A stretch of DNA of 35,946 bases from Sulfuricaulis sp049587675. GTDB lineage: Bacteria; Pseudomonadota; Gammaproteobacteria; Acidiferrobacterales; Sulfurifustaceae. Position 1 is the first letter of the stretch. Each line of letters opens with the position of its first letter. A program made the position numbers and the translations under genes. The notes beneath the pieces are model-generated. The model saw nothing but the letters and a program-made list of their open reading frames with translations. It did not search any database and was not told the origin of the DNA. Location: assembly GCF_049587675.1 (NCBI RefSeq), contig NZ_JBAVEJ010000193.1, positions 1-35,946 of the forward strand, in the 5' to 3' direction. Shown one piece after another: positions 1 to 9,481 of the stretch.

Positions 1-65
1 GTGTCGTTGTCGACATCAATATACCCATGCCGGCGCCATCACGGGGGCGGCAGAAAAACGTGGTT

Positions 66-1181
66 TTACTTGAATTCGAGCAGTAATCGCAACATACGGC
101 GCAGTGGCTCCGCAGCTCCCCACAACAGCTGATCGCCCACGGTAAAGGCCCCGAGGTACTGGCTGCCCATATTAAGCTTGCGCAGGCGCCCGACCGGTAC
201 GGTCAGGGTGCCAGTAACCGCCGCCGGAGTGAGTTCCTTCATGGTGATCTCGCGCTTGTTCGGCACCACTTTCACCCATTGGCTGGACGCTTTGATCATC
301 CCCTCGATTTCATCGAGCGGGATGTCCCTGGTCAGCTTGATGGTCAGCGCCTGACTATGACAACGCATGGCGCCGATGCGCACGCAGATGCCGTCGATCG
401 GGATCGGGTTGCCGCCACGACCGAGAATCTTGTTGGTCTCGGCCTGGCCCTTCCACTCCTCTTTCGACTGTCCGCTCTCGAGCTCCTTGTCTATCCACGG
501 GATCAGCGAGCCTGCGAGCGGAGCACCGAAGAATTCGGTCGGGTACTGGGCACCGCGAATCGTCTCAGCCACCTGGCGGTCAATGTCGAGAATCGCCGAG
601 GAAGGGTTGTCGAGCAACGGCTTTACTGCGGCATGCGCCGCGCCCATCTGCTTCAATAGTTCGCGCATGTTGTTCGCGCCGGCACCGGAGGCGGCCTGGT
701 AAGTCATCGCGCTCATCCATTCCACGTAACCTTTCTGGAACAATGCGCCAAGCGCCATGAGCATCAGGCTCACGGTGCAGTTACCGCCGATATAATTCTT
801 CATGCCTTTGGTCAGCGCATCCTTGATAACACCGAGATTCACCGGATCGAGAATGATTACGGCGTCGTCGCTCATGCGCAGCGTCGAGGCGGCGTCAATC
901 CAGTAACCTTTCCAGCCCGCGGCGCGCAGCCTCGGGAAAATATCACTGGTGTAATCACCACCCTGGCAAGTGATGATGATGTCCATCGCCTTCAATTCGT
1001 CGACACTCTTTGCATCCTTGAGCGGCGGTACGTCTTTGCCGACAGCCGGGCCCTTGCCGCCCACGTTCGACGTGGTGAAGAACACCGGTTCGATATGATC
1101 GAAGTCGCGTTCTTCCTTCATGCGGCCCATGAGCACCGAGCCCACCATGCCGCGCCAACCCACCAGACCTACCCGCTTCAT
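66..1181 (-). CDS. asd: Aspartate-semialdehyde dehydrogenase
   Basis: This cytosolic enzyme makes L-aspartate 4-semialdehyde from aspartyl phosphate with NADPH, the branch point to lysine/diaminopimelate, methionine and threonine. The 371-residue protein opens with the Rossmann motif GLVGWRGMVGSVL. It carries the active-site motif GGNCTVS with Cys at residue 135, the same position as in the roughly 367-residue E. coli enzyme. The mid-protein AASGAGANNMREL stretch is also typical of the gammaproteobacterial-type Asd. It is the last gene of the leuC-leuD-leuB-asd run, 33 bp after leuB, an order common in gamma- and betaproteobacteria. The 65 bp beyond it to the window edge show no clear terminator. 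The gene is intact and ordinary. Confidence 0.97.
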   Translation of the reverse strand: MKRVGLVGWRGMVGSVLMGRMKEERDFDHIEPVFFTTSNVGGKGPAVGKDVPPLKDAKSVDELKAMDIIITCQGGDYTSDIFPRLRAAGWKGYWIDAASTLRMSDDAVIILDPVNLGVIKDALTKGMKNYIGGNCTVSLMLMALGALFQKGYVEWMSAMTYQAASGAGANNMRELLKQMGAAHAAVKPLLDNPSSAILDIDRQVAETIRGAQYPTEFFGAPLAGSLIPWIDKELESGQSKEEWKGQAETNKILGRGGNPIPIDGICVRIGAMRCHSQALTIKLTRDIPLDEIEGMIKASSQWVKVVPNKREITMKELTPAAVTGTLTVPVGRLRKLNMGSQYLGAFTVGDQLLWGAAEPLRRMLRLLLEFK

Positions 1182-1214
1182 TGATGCTTCCTCAGAATAA
1201 TCAACATAATTCGA

Positions 1215-2294
1215 TTACTGCTCCAGCGCTGCCACGACGGCGTTACCCATCTCGGCGGTGCCGACCTTTTTCGTGCCTTCGGTATAAATGTCACCGGTGC
1301 GCAATCCCTGATCGAGCACCTTCGATACCGCGCGCTCGATTCTGTCTGCCAAGCTCGGCTCGTTGAGGGTATAACGCAGCATCATCGCCGCCGAAAGAAT
1401 CGTCGCCAGAGGATTCGCGACACCCTTGCCGGCGATGTCCGGCGCCGAGCCGTGAATCGGCTCGTACATGCCCTTGTTCGCCGCGTCGAGCGAAGCCGAC
1501 GGCAGCATGCCGATCGAACCCGTCAGCATCGATGCCTCGTCCGAGAGGATATCGCCGAATATATTTCCGGTCACGATCACGTCGAACTGCTTGGGCGCAC
1601 GCACCAGCTGCATCGCCGCATTGTCCACGTACATGTGGCTCAGCTCGACGTCAGGATAATCCCGGGCGACCCGGATGACCACCTCGCGCCACAGGCCCGA
1701 AGTTTCGAGCACGTTGGCTTTTTCCACCGAGCAGAGTTTCTTGCGGCGCTTACGCGCGGCCTCGAAGGCCACCCGCGTCACGCGCTCCACCTCGTGCTCG
1801 GCATACACCATGGTGTTGAATCCCTGACGCTCGCCGTTCGCGAGCGTGCGCACACCGCGCGGTTCGCCGAAATAGATGTCTCCGGTCAGCTCGCGCACGA
1901 TCAGCAAATCGAGTCCGGCAACGACTTCGGGCTTCAGCGTCGAGGCCGAGGCCAGTTGCGGATAGAGAATCGCCGGGCGCAGGTTGGCGAACAGCTTGAG
2001 ATCGGAACGCAGGCCGAGCAGGGCCTTCTCCGGGCGCAGCTCGCGAGGCAACGTATCCCATTTCTCGCCACCGACCGCGCCCAGCAGCACGGCATCCGCG
2101 TTCCTGGCCAGCTTCAGCGTGGCCTCCGGCAGCGGCTGCTTGTGAATATCGTAAGCCGTGCCGCCCACCGGCGCGGTTTCCGTCTCGATTTTCAGGCCGA
2201 AATCACGGCGCAAACGCTCGAGAATCTTGACTGCTTCGGTCACCACCTCCGGCCCGATGCCGTCACCCGGCAATATGGCAATCATCTTCGTCAT
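1215..2294 (-). CDS. leuB: 3-isopropylmalate dehydrogenase
   Basis: LeuB oxidises and decarboxylates 3-isopropylmalate to 2-oxoisocaproate with NAD+, the third step of the leucine-specific pathway. The 359-residue protein starts with IAILPGDGIGPEV and contains the substrate-binding RELTGDIYFGEPRG motif, YVDNAAMQLV, and the cofactor-site stretch GMYEPIHGSAPDIAGKGVANP. Length and motifs are standard for the isocitrate/isopropylmalate dehydrogenase family. The annotated start is preceded by a GGAG-type site about 12 bp upstream. An in-frame ATG three codons later is also possible. It lies 25 bp after leuD in the same operon. Confidence 0.97.
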   Translation of the reverse strand: MTKMIAILPGDGIGPEVVTEAVKILERLRRDFGLKIETETAPVGGTAYDIHKQPLPEATLKLARNADAVLLGAVGGEKWDTLPRELRPEKALLGLRSDLKLFANLRPAILYPQLASASTLKPEVVAGLDLLIVRELTGDIYFGEPRGVRTLANGERQGFNTMVYAEHEVERVTRVAFEAARKRRKKLCSVEKANVLETSGLWREVVIRVARDYPDVELSHMYVDNAAMQLVRAPKQFDVIVTGNIFGDILSDEASMLTGSIGMLPSASLDAANKGMYEPIHGSAPDIAGKGVANPLATILSAAMMLRYTLNEPSLADRIERAVSKVLDQGLRTGDIYTEGTKKVGTAEMGNAVVAALEQ

Positions 2295-2319
2295 GGGGTT
2301 ACGGCTCCTTCATTACTCA

Positions 2320-2960
2320 TTATTTAACGAACAGCCACGGCGCTTCCTGCCGGTGTCGTGCCTCGTAGGCGCGAATCTCGTCCACATGCTGCAACGTCAG
2401 CCCGATATCATCGAGGCCATTCAACAAACAGTGCTTTCGAAACGCGTCGATCTCGAACTTGAACACGGTGCCCGATGGCGTCGTCACGGTTTGCGCGATC
2501 AGGTCCACGGCAAGCCGGTAACCCGGCTCCGCTTCGGTCTCGCGAAACAGGCGATCCACAGCGTCACGCTCGAGCACGATCGGCAGCAGGCCGTTCTTGA
2601 AGCTGTTGTTGTAGAAGATATCGGCGTAGCTGGGCGCAATGATAACCCGGAACCCGTAATCCATGAGCGCCCACGGGGCATGTTCGCGCGAGGAACCGCA
2701 ACCGAAGTTGTCGCGCGCGAGCAGGATTTGCGCGCCCTGGTAGCGTGGATGGTTGAGTACGAAATCCGGGTTGATGCGGCGCTTGCTGTGATCCATGCCC
2801 GGCTCGCCCGGATCGAGATAGCGCATGTCATCGAACAAACTCGGCCCGAAACCGGTGCGCTTGATCGACTTCAAATATTGTTTGGGAATGATCGCGTCCG
2901 TGTCCACGTTGGCACGGTCGAGCGGAATGACCAGTCCGTTCAGCTTTTCGAACTTCTGCA

Positions 2961-2961
<1 letters not shown>
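2320..2961 (-). CDS. leuD: 3-isopropylmalate dehydratase small subunit
   Basis: LeuD is the swivelling small subunit of isopropylmalate isomerase and pairs with LeuC to interconvert 2- and 3-isopropylmalate. The 213 residues include the N-terminal LDRANVDTDAIIPKQYLKSI motif and the DNFGCGSSREHAPWAL motif that defines the aconitase-family swivel domain. Its ATG overlaps the leuC stop codon by one base (TGATG), which implies translational coupling between the two subunits. The length is normal and nothing is odd. Confidence 0.97.
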
Positions 2962-4367
<1,406 letters not shown>

Positions 4368-4460
4368 GACGGCCAAGTGTTCAATGAATTGCGTAGATCT
4401 TAGGCATGATATATAAATAACACAAATTCATGTTTATCATATATTCTATTCTTTACAGTT
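4368..4460. promoter_or_regulatory. Divergent leuC / lysR control region
   Basis: This 93-bp AT-rich gap separates two divergent genes. It holds a split inverted repeat, ATGATA at 4406-4411 and TATCAT at 4435-4440, in a run of A and T that could contain both promoters and the LysR-protein binding site. LysR regulators commonly bind the region between their own gene and a divergent target. The exact operator is a guess. No leucine leader peptide or T-box structure was seen. Confidence 0.45.
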
Positions 4461-5333
4461 ATGGATATATCAGCCCTCCAAGCCTTCATCGCCGTTGCCG
4501 AATCCGGGTCATTTTCCCGTGCCGCCGAGCGCATCTTTCTGACCCAACCGGCCATCAGCAAGCGCATCGCCGCGCTGGAACAGGAAATCGGCGCGCGCCT
4601 GTTTGACCGCGTCGGGCGCAAGATTCACCTCACGCCAGCCGGCGAGGCGCTGTTGTTGCGCACCCGCGCCGTATTGAGCGAATTGGAAGACATCAAACGC
4701 GACATTACCAACCTTTCCGGCACCATTGCCGGCGAGCTTTCGGTCGCGACCAGTCATCATATCGGCTTGCACCGTCTTCCGGGGCCACTCAAGCGGTTTC
4801 ACGAAACCTACACACAAGTACGGTTGAATCTGCACTTCATGGATTCGGAAAAGGCTTGTAATGCCGTCGCGAGAGGCGAACTGGAGCTGGCGGTCGTCAC
4901 TTTGCCGCCATCGGCGGATCCGCCCTTGCGGGTGGAGAAAATCTGGGACGACCCGCTGGATATCGTCGTCAGCCGGAGCCATCCGCTGGCACAGGTCAAA
5001 CGGGTACAAGCCGCTATGTTGCTCGATTATCCGGCGATTCTGCCCGGTATCGGAACCTATACCCGTGAAATCATTCTCAATAGCTTTGGCCCGCTGCGCG
5101 ACCGGATCCAGGTCGGGATGGCCACCAACTACCTGGAGGTGCTCAAAATGCTCGCCGCCATCGGCCTCGGATGGAGTGCGCTGCCACGGACTATGATTGA
5201 CGAAGGGCTGAAAGTGGTCCAGATTGAAAAAAGGGAGATACGACGTGAATTGGGGATTGTGACCCATGAAAGGCGCACCCTCTCTAACGCCGGTCAGGCC
5301 ATGATACGGATCATTCGAGAGATAGCGGCATGA
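4461..5333 (+). CDS. LysR-family transcriptional regulator, probable leu operon regulator
   Basis: This 290-residue protein is a LysR-type regulator. Residues 1-60 form the winged helix-turn-helix, with the typical stretches FIAVAESGSFSRAAERI and LTQPAISKRIAALEQEIG. A linker helix follows, then a two-lobed effector-binding domain of about 200 residues. It is divergent from leuC with only 93 bp between the starts. In Pseudomonas and related bacteria a LysR gene also sits beside leuC, so control of leucine synthesis is the likely role. This rests on position, because the effector cannot be read from the sequence. The gene is intact and of family length. Confidence 0.9.
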   Translation: MDISALQAFIAVAESGSFSRAAERIFLTQPAISKRIAALEQEIGARLFDRVGRKIHLTPAGEALLLRTRAVLSELEDIKRDITNLSGTIAGELSVATSHHIGLHRLPGPLKRFHETYTQVRLNLHFMDSEKACNAVARGELELAVVTLPPSADPPLRVEKIWDDPLDIVVSRSHPLAQVKRVQAAMLLDYPAILPGIGTYTREIILNSFGPLRDRIQVGMATNYLEVLKMLAAIGLGWSALPRTMIDEGLKVVQIEKREIRRELGIVTHERRTLSNAGQAMIRIIREIAA

Positions 5334-5437
5334 GCCGCAGAGCAGGGGCCCCACACGCAGTGGGGATGCGACCGGCGAATTGACGCAGACCGCCAACAAC
5401 GAGGCGGTAGAGTTTATCGAGACATAACGGAGGCGGT

Positions 5438-5854
5438 GTGAACTTCAAGGAACTGTTGTCGCAGCTGGAAGAACGCCTAGGCTCTCACCAATTCCCGGTG
5501 AACCCGGCGGCGACGACTATCAAAAATATTTTCGAGGGCAGCCCGTTGCATCACGACACAATGACGGGGCTGGCGCGCGCGATTTACGTGTCTAATGCCT
5601 GCCGCCGGCTGACCGATCCGGTCAATCTGGACAAGACCCTTCAGGCCCTCGCGCCGATCCGCCAGGAGGCATTGCGGTCGACGGCGACAGACGTGGATCT
5701 CTACCGAGTACTCGACGATCTGGGCGCCGCGCTGAATGAAATCTTCGCGGACACCAAGGCGCCCATCAAATCCATCCCACCAATCCGGCGCAGCGCCGAA
5801 ATCATCCTGCTGTCGGCCTATCGGCGGCAGCGCTATCTCAAGTCTTTGGCTTGA
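5438..5854 (+). CDS. Hypothetical protein, 138 aa, helical
   Basis: The start is GTG with a good GGAGG site about 5 bp upstream (5429-5433). The product has no signal peptide or membrane segment and looks mostly alpha-helical, with a basic C-terminal end (RRSAEIILLSAYRRQRY). I do not recognise the family. It follows the LysR gene by about 100 bp in the same direction, and its stop codon is part of a perfect hairpin. Codon use resembles that of the neighbours and the Shine-Dalgarno site is convincing, so it is probably a real gene. Confidence 0.7.
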   Translation: MNFKELLSQLEERLGSHQFPVNPAATTIKNIFEGSPLHHDTMTGLARAIYVSNACRRLTDPVNLDKTLQALAPIRQEALRSTATDVDLYRVLDDLGAALNEIFADTKAPIKSIPPIRRSAEIILLSAYRRQRYLKSLA

Positions 5855-5887
5855 TCATTGCGGCGGCTCATGCCGCCGCAATGATCA
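5852..5887. terminator. Perfect 15-bp-stem hairpin between convergent genes
   Basis: Arms at 5852-5866 and 5873-5887 are perfectly complementary around a 6-base loop, and the stem begins in the TGA stop of the upstream gene. The next gene runs toward it from the other strand, so it could end transcription both ways. Neither side has a strong T-run, so it may instead work by stabilising 3' ends. Confidence 0.6.
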
Positions 5888-5971
5888 GGATCACTTAATG
5901 ATTTTCGTTATTGACCCGGCCGCCCGTATGGTCACGGATGCCGAACAATGTGTTTCGTAGCCTGCCTTCGT

Positions 5972-7108
5972 TCAAGAACGATCTTGCCGGATCAATAACA
6001 GCGCCACTAGAAACGCCAGCCCCGCGCTCGCGGCGGCGATATTAAAGGTGACCGTCGGACCCAGCGTCACCCAGGTGTGCCCGCTGTAGAAACTCCCCAC
6101 CGCTCCACCAATGCCAAAGCTCAGGCTCCCGTAAATCGCCTGCCCACGATGCTGATGCTTCCCCGTAAAGAAGCGATGCACCAGTTGCATCGCCGTCGCA
6201 TGGAAACTTCCGAACGTGGCCGCGTGCAGCGTCTGCGCCAGCATCAGCACGGCTAGGCTCTCCGGATAATGACCAATCAACAGCCAGCGCACCGCGGCAA
6301 GGAAAAAGCTGGCGATCAAAACAGCACGTAGCGCCACGCGCACGAGCAAGCGCTGCATCACAAGAAACACGCCGATCTCGCATAGCACCGCAAACGCCCA
6401 CAGCAGACCAATTAGCGTCTTCGAGTAGCCATAGCCTTCCAGATAAATCGAGTAAAAGGTGTAGTACGGCCCGTGACTGATCTGCATCAACAGACAAGCG
6501 AGTAGAAACGCGAACACCTCGGGTCGCAGCAGCGCCTGGCGGAACGGTCCCGCATGTTCGACCGAACCCCGCATCTCCGATTCCGGCAACGTCAGGCTGA
6601 ACGACCCGATGCCGAGCATCATCGTCAGCAACGCCGGCAGCACCCACCACGGACCGCGCGCATCGATCACCGGCCCGAGCGCCGTCACCGCGACGATAAA
6701 ACCGATCGAACCCCACAGCCGCACGCGCCCGTAGGCGCCCGGACGCGAGGCGGTATGACGCATGACGAACACTTCGAGCAACGGCAGTGACGCGTGCCAG
6801 AAAAAACTGAACAGCAGCATCACCGCCGCCAGCCACCAGAACGACGAACCAAAGAAAGCGCCGCTGAAGCTCGCTATCGTCAGGAACGACGCGAGCCGCA
6901 CCACCGCCATGCGCGACTCGCGATGATCCGCGATCCAGCCCCACACCATCGGCGCCACGATGCGCGAAAACATCAGGATGGCGATGAGATTGCCGATGTC
7001 CACCGGCGTGAAGCCAACCGACTGGAGATACAGACCCCAGTACGGCACCAGCACGCCGAGCGTGGCGAAGTAGAAAAAATAATATCCGGAGAGGCGCCAG
7101 TAAGGCAT
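5972..7108 (-). CDS. MFS transporter, HcaT/LacY-like (MFS_1_like)
   Basis: This 378-residue inner-membrane protein has about 12 hydrophobic segments. It begins MPYWRLSGYYFFYFATLGVLVPYWGLYLQ, typical of the MFS_1_like group that includes the putative phenylpropionate carrier HcaT. The loop between helices 2 and 3 reads GWIADHRESR, a standard MFS motif. The substrate cannot be deduced. It is the last gene of the aroC-mla operon, 24 bp after the TPR lipoprotein, and may have no functional tie to lipid transport. It is intact. Confidence 0.85.
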   Translation of the reverse strand: MPYWRLSGYYFFYFATLGVLVPYWGLYLQSVGFTPVDIGNLIAILMFSRIVAPMVWGWIADHRESRMAVVRLASFLTIASFSGAFFGSSFWWLAAVMLLFSFFWHASLPLLEVFVMRHTASRPGAYGRVRLWGSIGFIVAVTALGPVIDARGPWWVLPALLTMMLGIGSFSLTLPESEMRGSVEHAGPFRQALLRPEVFAFLLACLLMQISHGPYYTFYSIYLEGYGYSKTLIGLLWAFAVLCEIGVFLVMQRLLVRVALRAVLIASFFLAAVRWLLIGHYPESLAVLMLAQTLHAATFGSFHATAMQLVHRFFTGKHQHRGQAIYGSLSFGIGGAVGSFYSGHTWVTLGPTVTFNIAAASAGLAFLVALLLIRQDRS

Positions 7109-7132
7109 AGAGTACCGGCTATGGGAAACCTG

Positions 7133-7978
7133 CTAGAGGGTTACTTTCTTGATTTCTGCCGTGGCCTCTTCCATGACCTTGGCATCGCCTGCGCCTTCGC
7201 TGACGGAATAGGCGCGCTGGAAATATTCGACGGCCTCGGCGCGCCGCCCCTGCCGCGCGACGCTGCGGCCAAGGCCCATTAGATCGAGCGCGATCTTGGT
7301 GGCGGCGCCGGTGTCCTTATCAAGCCGCAGAGCATCATCATAGGATTGCTGCGCGGTTTTGAAATCTCCTGACTGAAATGCGGCGTCCGCGATCAGGCGC
7401 AACGAATTGGCTTCTTCGTTTTTGTCGCCGGCATTTCTGTTCAAGGCCAGCGCGCGGCGGGCGTGGTTCATAGCATCCTGCGGGTATCCAGCAAGTGCCA
7501 TTCTGGCCAGTAGATTGTTAAGCCGGCCCTCGGCGCTGCAGCCGTGACAGTATTCGAGCGCCTTGTTCACCCATGATCGCGCTTCGGGTTCGTTGCCGTC
7601 ATCCAGGTAATAACTGGCCTTACGGTACGCGGCCTCGGCCTTCTGGTCGGCGCTGAAGGCGAGACTCATGTCCATCAGTATCTGGTCGAGCGCCGCTTGC
7701 GCGGCCGCCTTGTCGCCGAGCCGGCGATAAACGACGGACAGGTTCAACAGCTCGGTGGCGATGCCCGCCACGTTCTCGACCGAGCGGTGGATAGCCAGCG
7801 CCCCCTGATATTCCTGCAGCGCCTGCGCGTAATCGCCGCGGCGGAACGCGGTCTCGCCGCGCTGATTGAACTGGATGGCGTCTTGCTGCTGTTCCGTGAG
7901 CACGGGGGGATTTCCGGCACAGGCGGTCAGCGCCAGAACCGCCGGCGTGACGAACAGGAGCATGCGCCATCGCTTCAT
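7133..7978 (-). CDS. TPR-repeat lipoprotein in an Mla-type operon
   Basis: The 281-residue protein starts with a lipoprotein signal, MKRWRMLLFVTPAVLALTAC, with Cys at residue 20 as the lipidation site. The rest is made of tetratricopeptide-like helical pairs, for example FNQRGETAFRRGDYAQALQEY, a second TPR pair after residue 60, and later ones near residues 170-270. It is likely anchored in the outer or inner membrane facing the periplasm. It follows the MCE gene by 15 bp, so it may act as an accessory factor or scaffold for this lipid transporter. This is an inference from position. It is not an MlaC or PqiC homologue by eye. Confidence 0.8.
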   Translation of the reverse strand: MKRWRMLLFVTPAVLALTACAGNPPVLTEQQQDAIQFNQRGETAFRRGDYAQALQEYQGALAIHRSVENVAGIATELLNLSVVYRRLGDKAAAQAALDQILMDMSLAFSADQKAEAAYRKASYYLDDGNEPEARSWVNKALEYCHGCSAEGRLNNLLARMALAGYPQDAMNHARRALALNRNAGDKNEEANSLRLIADAAFQSGDFKTAQQSYDDALRLDKDTGAATKIALDLMGLGRSVARQGRRAEAVEYFQRAYSVSEGAGDAKVMEEATAEIKKVTL

Positions 7979-7993
7979 GGTGTGATTTCGCGG

Positions 7994-8794
7994 TTATTTT
8001 TGTTTCGGAACCTGGTCGGGCGCATAACTGTCAACCGGCAAGGTTTCCGAACGCGGCTCTTTTATGTTCTTACTGATCGGCCAGGTGCGGCTGACCGAAT
8101 CCACGACTTTGTTGGTTTTCTCCATCGTTTCACTGGCTTTCTCCATTGTCTCGCGCCCGCTCTTCGTCATCGCCGGCAGGTCGGAGGCCGTGACCTTTTC
8201 CAGATTCTCGAAATTTTTCGTGGCGCTGGTGAGCGCCGTATCCAGTTTCTGCTGCGTCGCGGGCAACCCCGCGAGCAGTGTATCGGCGCGACGTGCGACG
8301 CGCTTCAGATCATCGATCAGCGGTATCACTTCCGCGTACAGCTGATCGACCACTTGCCCGAGCCCACGCTCGCGCTCGAACGCGATCGCGGCATTGTGTT
8401 CCAGAGGTGTTTCCTTTTCGGACCCGAGGGTGATCTCGATGATATTCGCGCCGATGACGCCTTCCTTGAGCAGGCGCGCTTTCGAATCGCTTTTCACCCA
8501 CTTCATGTGGCTGCGTAAAATGGAAAGCGTAACCTTGACTTTGGCATCATCGGTAAGCTCGAGTTTCTCCACTTTGCCAATGTTGAAACCTCTTAGCTTG
8601 ACCGCCATTCCCTCGCTAATATCCTGCCCGCTGTCGGTGATGATAAAGAGCCGGGTCTTGGGCGAGAAGACGTCCTGCTGAATGCCGATGGCGGCGACGG
8701 TCAGGACGATACCGACGAGAGCAATAATGACGAAGAACCCGATTTTTTTCTCGAGCCCTTTGAAGCGCGTATCGTCATCGTGCAATATGGCCAT
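7994..8794 (-). CDS. mlaD: MCE-domain lipid transport protein, MlaD-like
   Basis: This 266-residue protein has one N-terminal membrane helix (residues 16-42, KIGFFVIIALVGIVLTVAAI). An MCE domain follows (about 45-125), with the family stretches DSGQDISEGMAVKLRGFNIGKV and LLKEGVIGANIIEI. A long helical tail with heptad-like repeats runs through residues 150-240 and could assemble into a hexameric tube as in other MCE proteins. Such proteins bind lipids in the periplasm and pass them to or from an MlaE permease. It lies 12 bp from the ATPase-like gene. The symbol marks family resemblance, not proven orthology to E. coli mlaD. Confidence 0.85.
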   Translation of the reverse strand: MAILHDDDTRFKGLEKKIGFFVIIALVGIVLTVAAIGIQQDVFSPKTRLFIITDSGQDISEGMAVKLRGFNIGKVEKLELTDDAKVKVTLSILRSHMKWVKSDSKARLLKEGVIGANIIEITLGSEKETPLEHNAAIAFERERGLGQVVDQLYAEVIPLIDDLKRVARRADTLLAGLPATQQKLDTALTSATKNFENLEKVTASDLPAMTKSGRETMEKASETMEKTNKVVDSVSRTWPISKNIKEPRSETLPVDSYAPDQVPKQK

Positions 8795-8806
8795 GATTTC
8801 CTCGCG

Positions 8807-9454
8807 TCATTGAGTCAGGGTGATGGTGCTGTCGGCCGCGAGACGCGCCGACACCGCGTCGTCCGGGCACAGGTACAGCGACACACGGCCGGCCTTTCTG
8901 CCTTGAAACTCACCGGTCAGCTTCATCAAACGCTGCGCGGCGTCGCGCTCCAGACCGGTAAAGGTGAAATCATATATCAGTATGTCTGGCTCCATCAGCA
9001 TCGCCCGCGCCAGCGCCACAACGCGCCGTTCGTACAGACTCAGCTGGCCGGGCAACTCGCCCATGCGTTGCTTCAACCCGGTCTCGCCCGGTTCTAGCTG
9101 ATCGAATATCTCCGTCACCGGTCGTTCGGCCTGCTCCGCCGTCAAACCGCGGTGATACCACGCCGGCAGCAGCATATTCTCCCATGCCTTGAGATTGCTG
9201 ATCAGACCGCCGTGCGCCGGCACCACGCCGATGCGCTGGAACAGCACGAGGCGTTCTTTTTCTTCGTGGGTGAACAGATCCTCGCCGAAGAACAAAACCT
9301 TGCCGGCCTCCGGGCGCTGCAAACCGGCAAGCAGACCGAACAAAATATTTTTCCGGTCTTCCGAATCGAACAGGATTTTGGCAGTGCCGCCGCTTTCAAG
9401 ATCGAACGACAGATTGCGAACCGGTCCTTTCGTCACGCGTTCGAAACGGATCAT
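8807..9454 (-). CDS. Degenerate MlaF-like ABC ATPase homologue (probable pseudo-ATPase)
   Basis: The position between the mlaE and mlaD genes, the length (215 aa) and the overall pattern match the ATPase subunit of an Mla transporter, but the catalytic motifs are broken. In the Walker A position residues 29-38 read FDSEDRKNIL, so only the lysine survives. The Q-loop region reads VVPAHGG. The LSGGQ signature is replaced by GQLSLYERR (136-144). Walker B keeps its Asp (162) but the catalytic Glu is Phe163. The switch His region reads YLCPDD. The framework GLLAGLQRPEAGKVLFFGED and RRVVALARAMLMEPDILIYD is well preserved, so this is an intact and selected protein, not a decayed one. It probably cannot hydrolyse ATP. 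Confidence 0.85.
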   Translation of the reverse strand: MIRFERVTKGPVRNLSFDLESGGTAKILFDSEDRKNILFGLLAGLQRPEAGKVLFFGEDLFTHEEKERLVLFQRIGVVPAHGGLISNLKAWENMLLPAWYHRGLTAEQAERPVTEIFDQLEPGETGLKQRMGELPGQLSLYERRVVALARAMLMEPDILIYDFTFTGLERDAAQRLMKLTGEFQGRKAGRVSLYLCPDDAVSARLAADSTITLTQ

Positions 9455-9481
9455 AAGCTGTTACAACTCTTCATCAGGACG

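Noticed and set aside
1452..2327. Long open frame on the plus strand opposite leuB (291 codons)
   Set aside because: It lies fully antisense to a certain gene in GC-rich DNA, is rich in Arg, His and Gln as such shadows are, and has no ribosome site.
4368..4460. Leucine attenuator or T-box in front of leuC
   Set aside because: No leader peptide with Leu codons and no T-box sequence or terminator hairpin was found; the gap is short and shared with a LysR gene.
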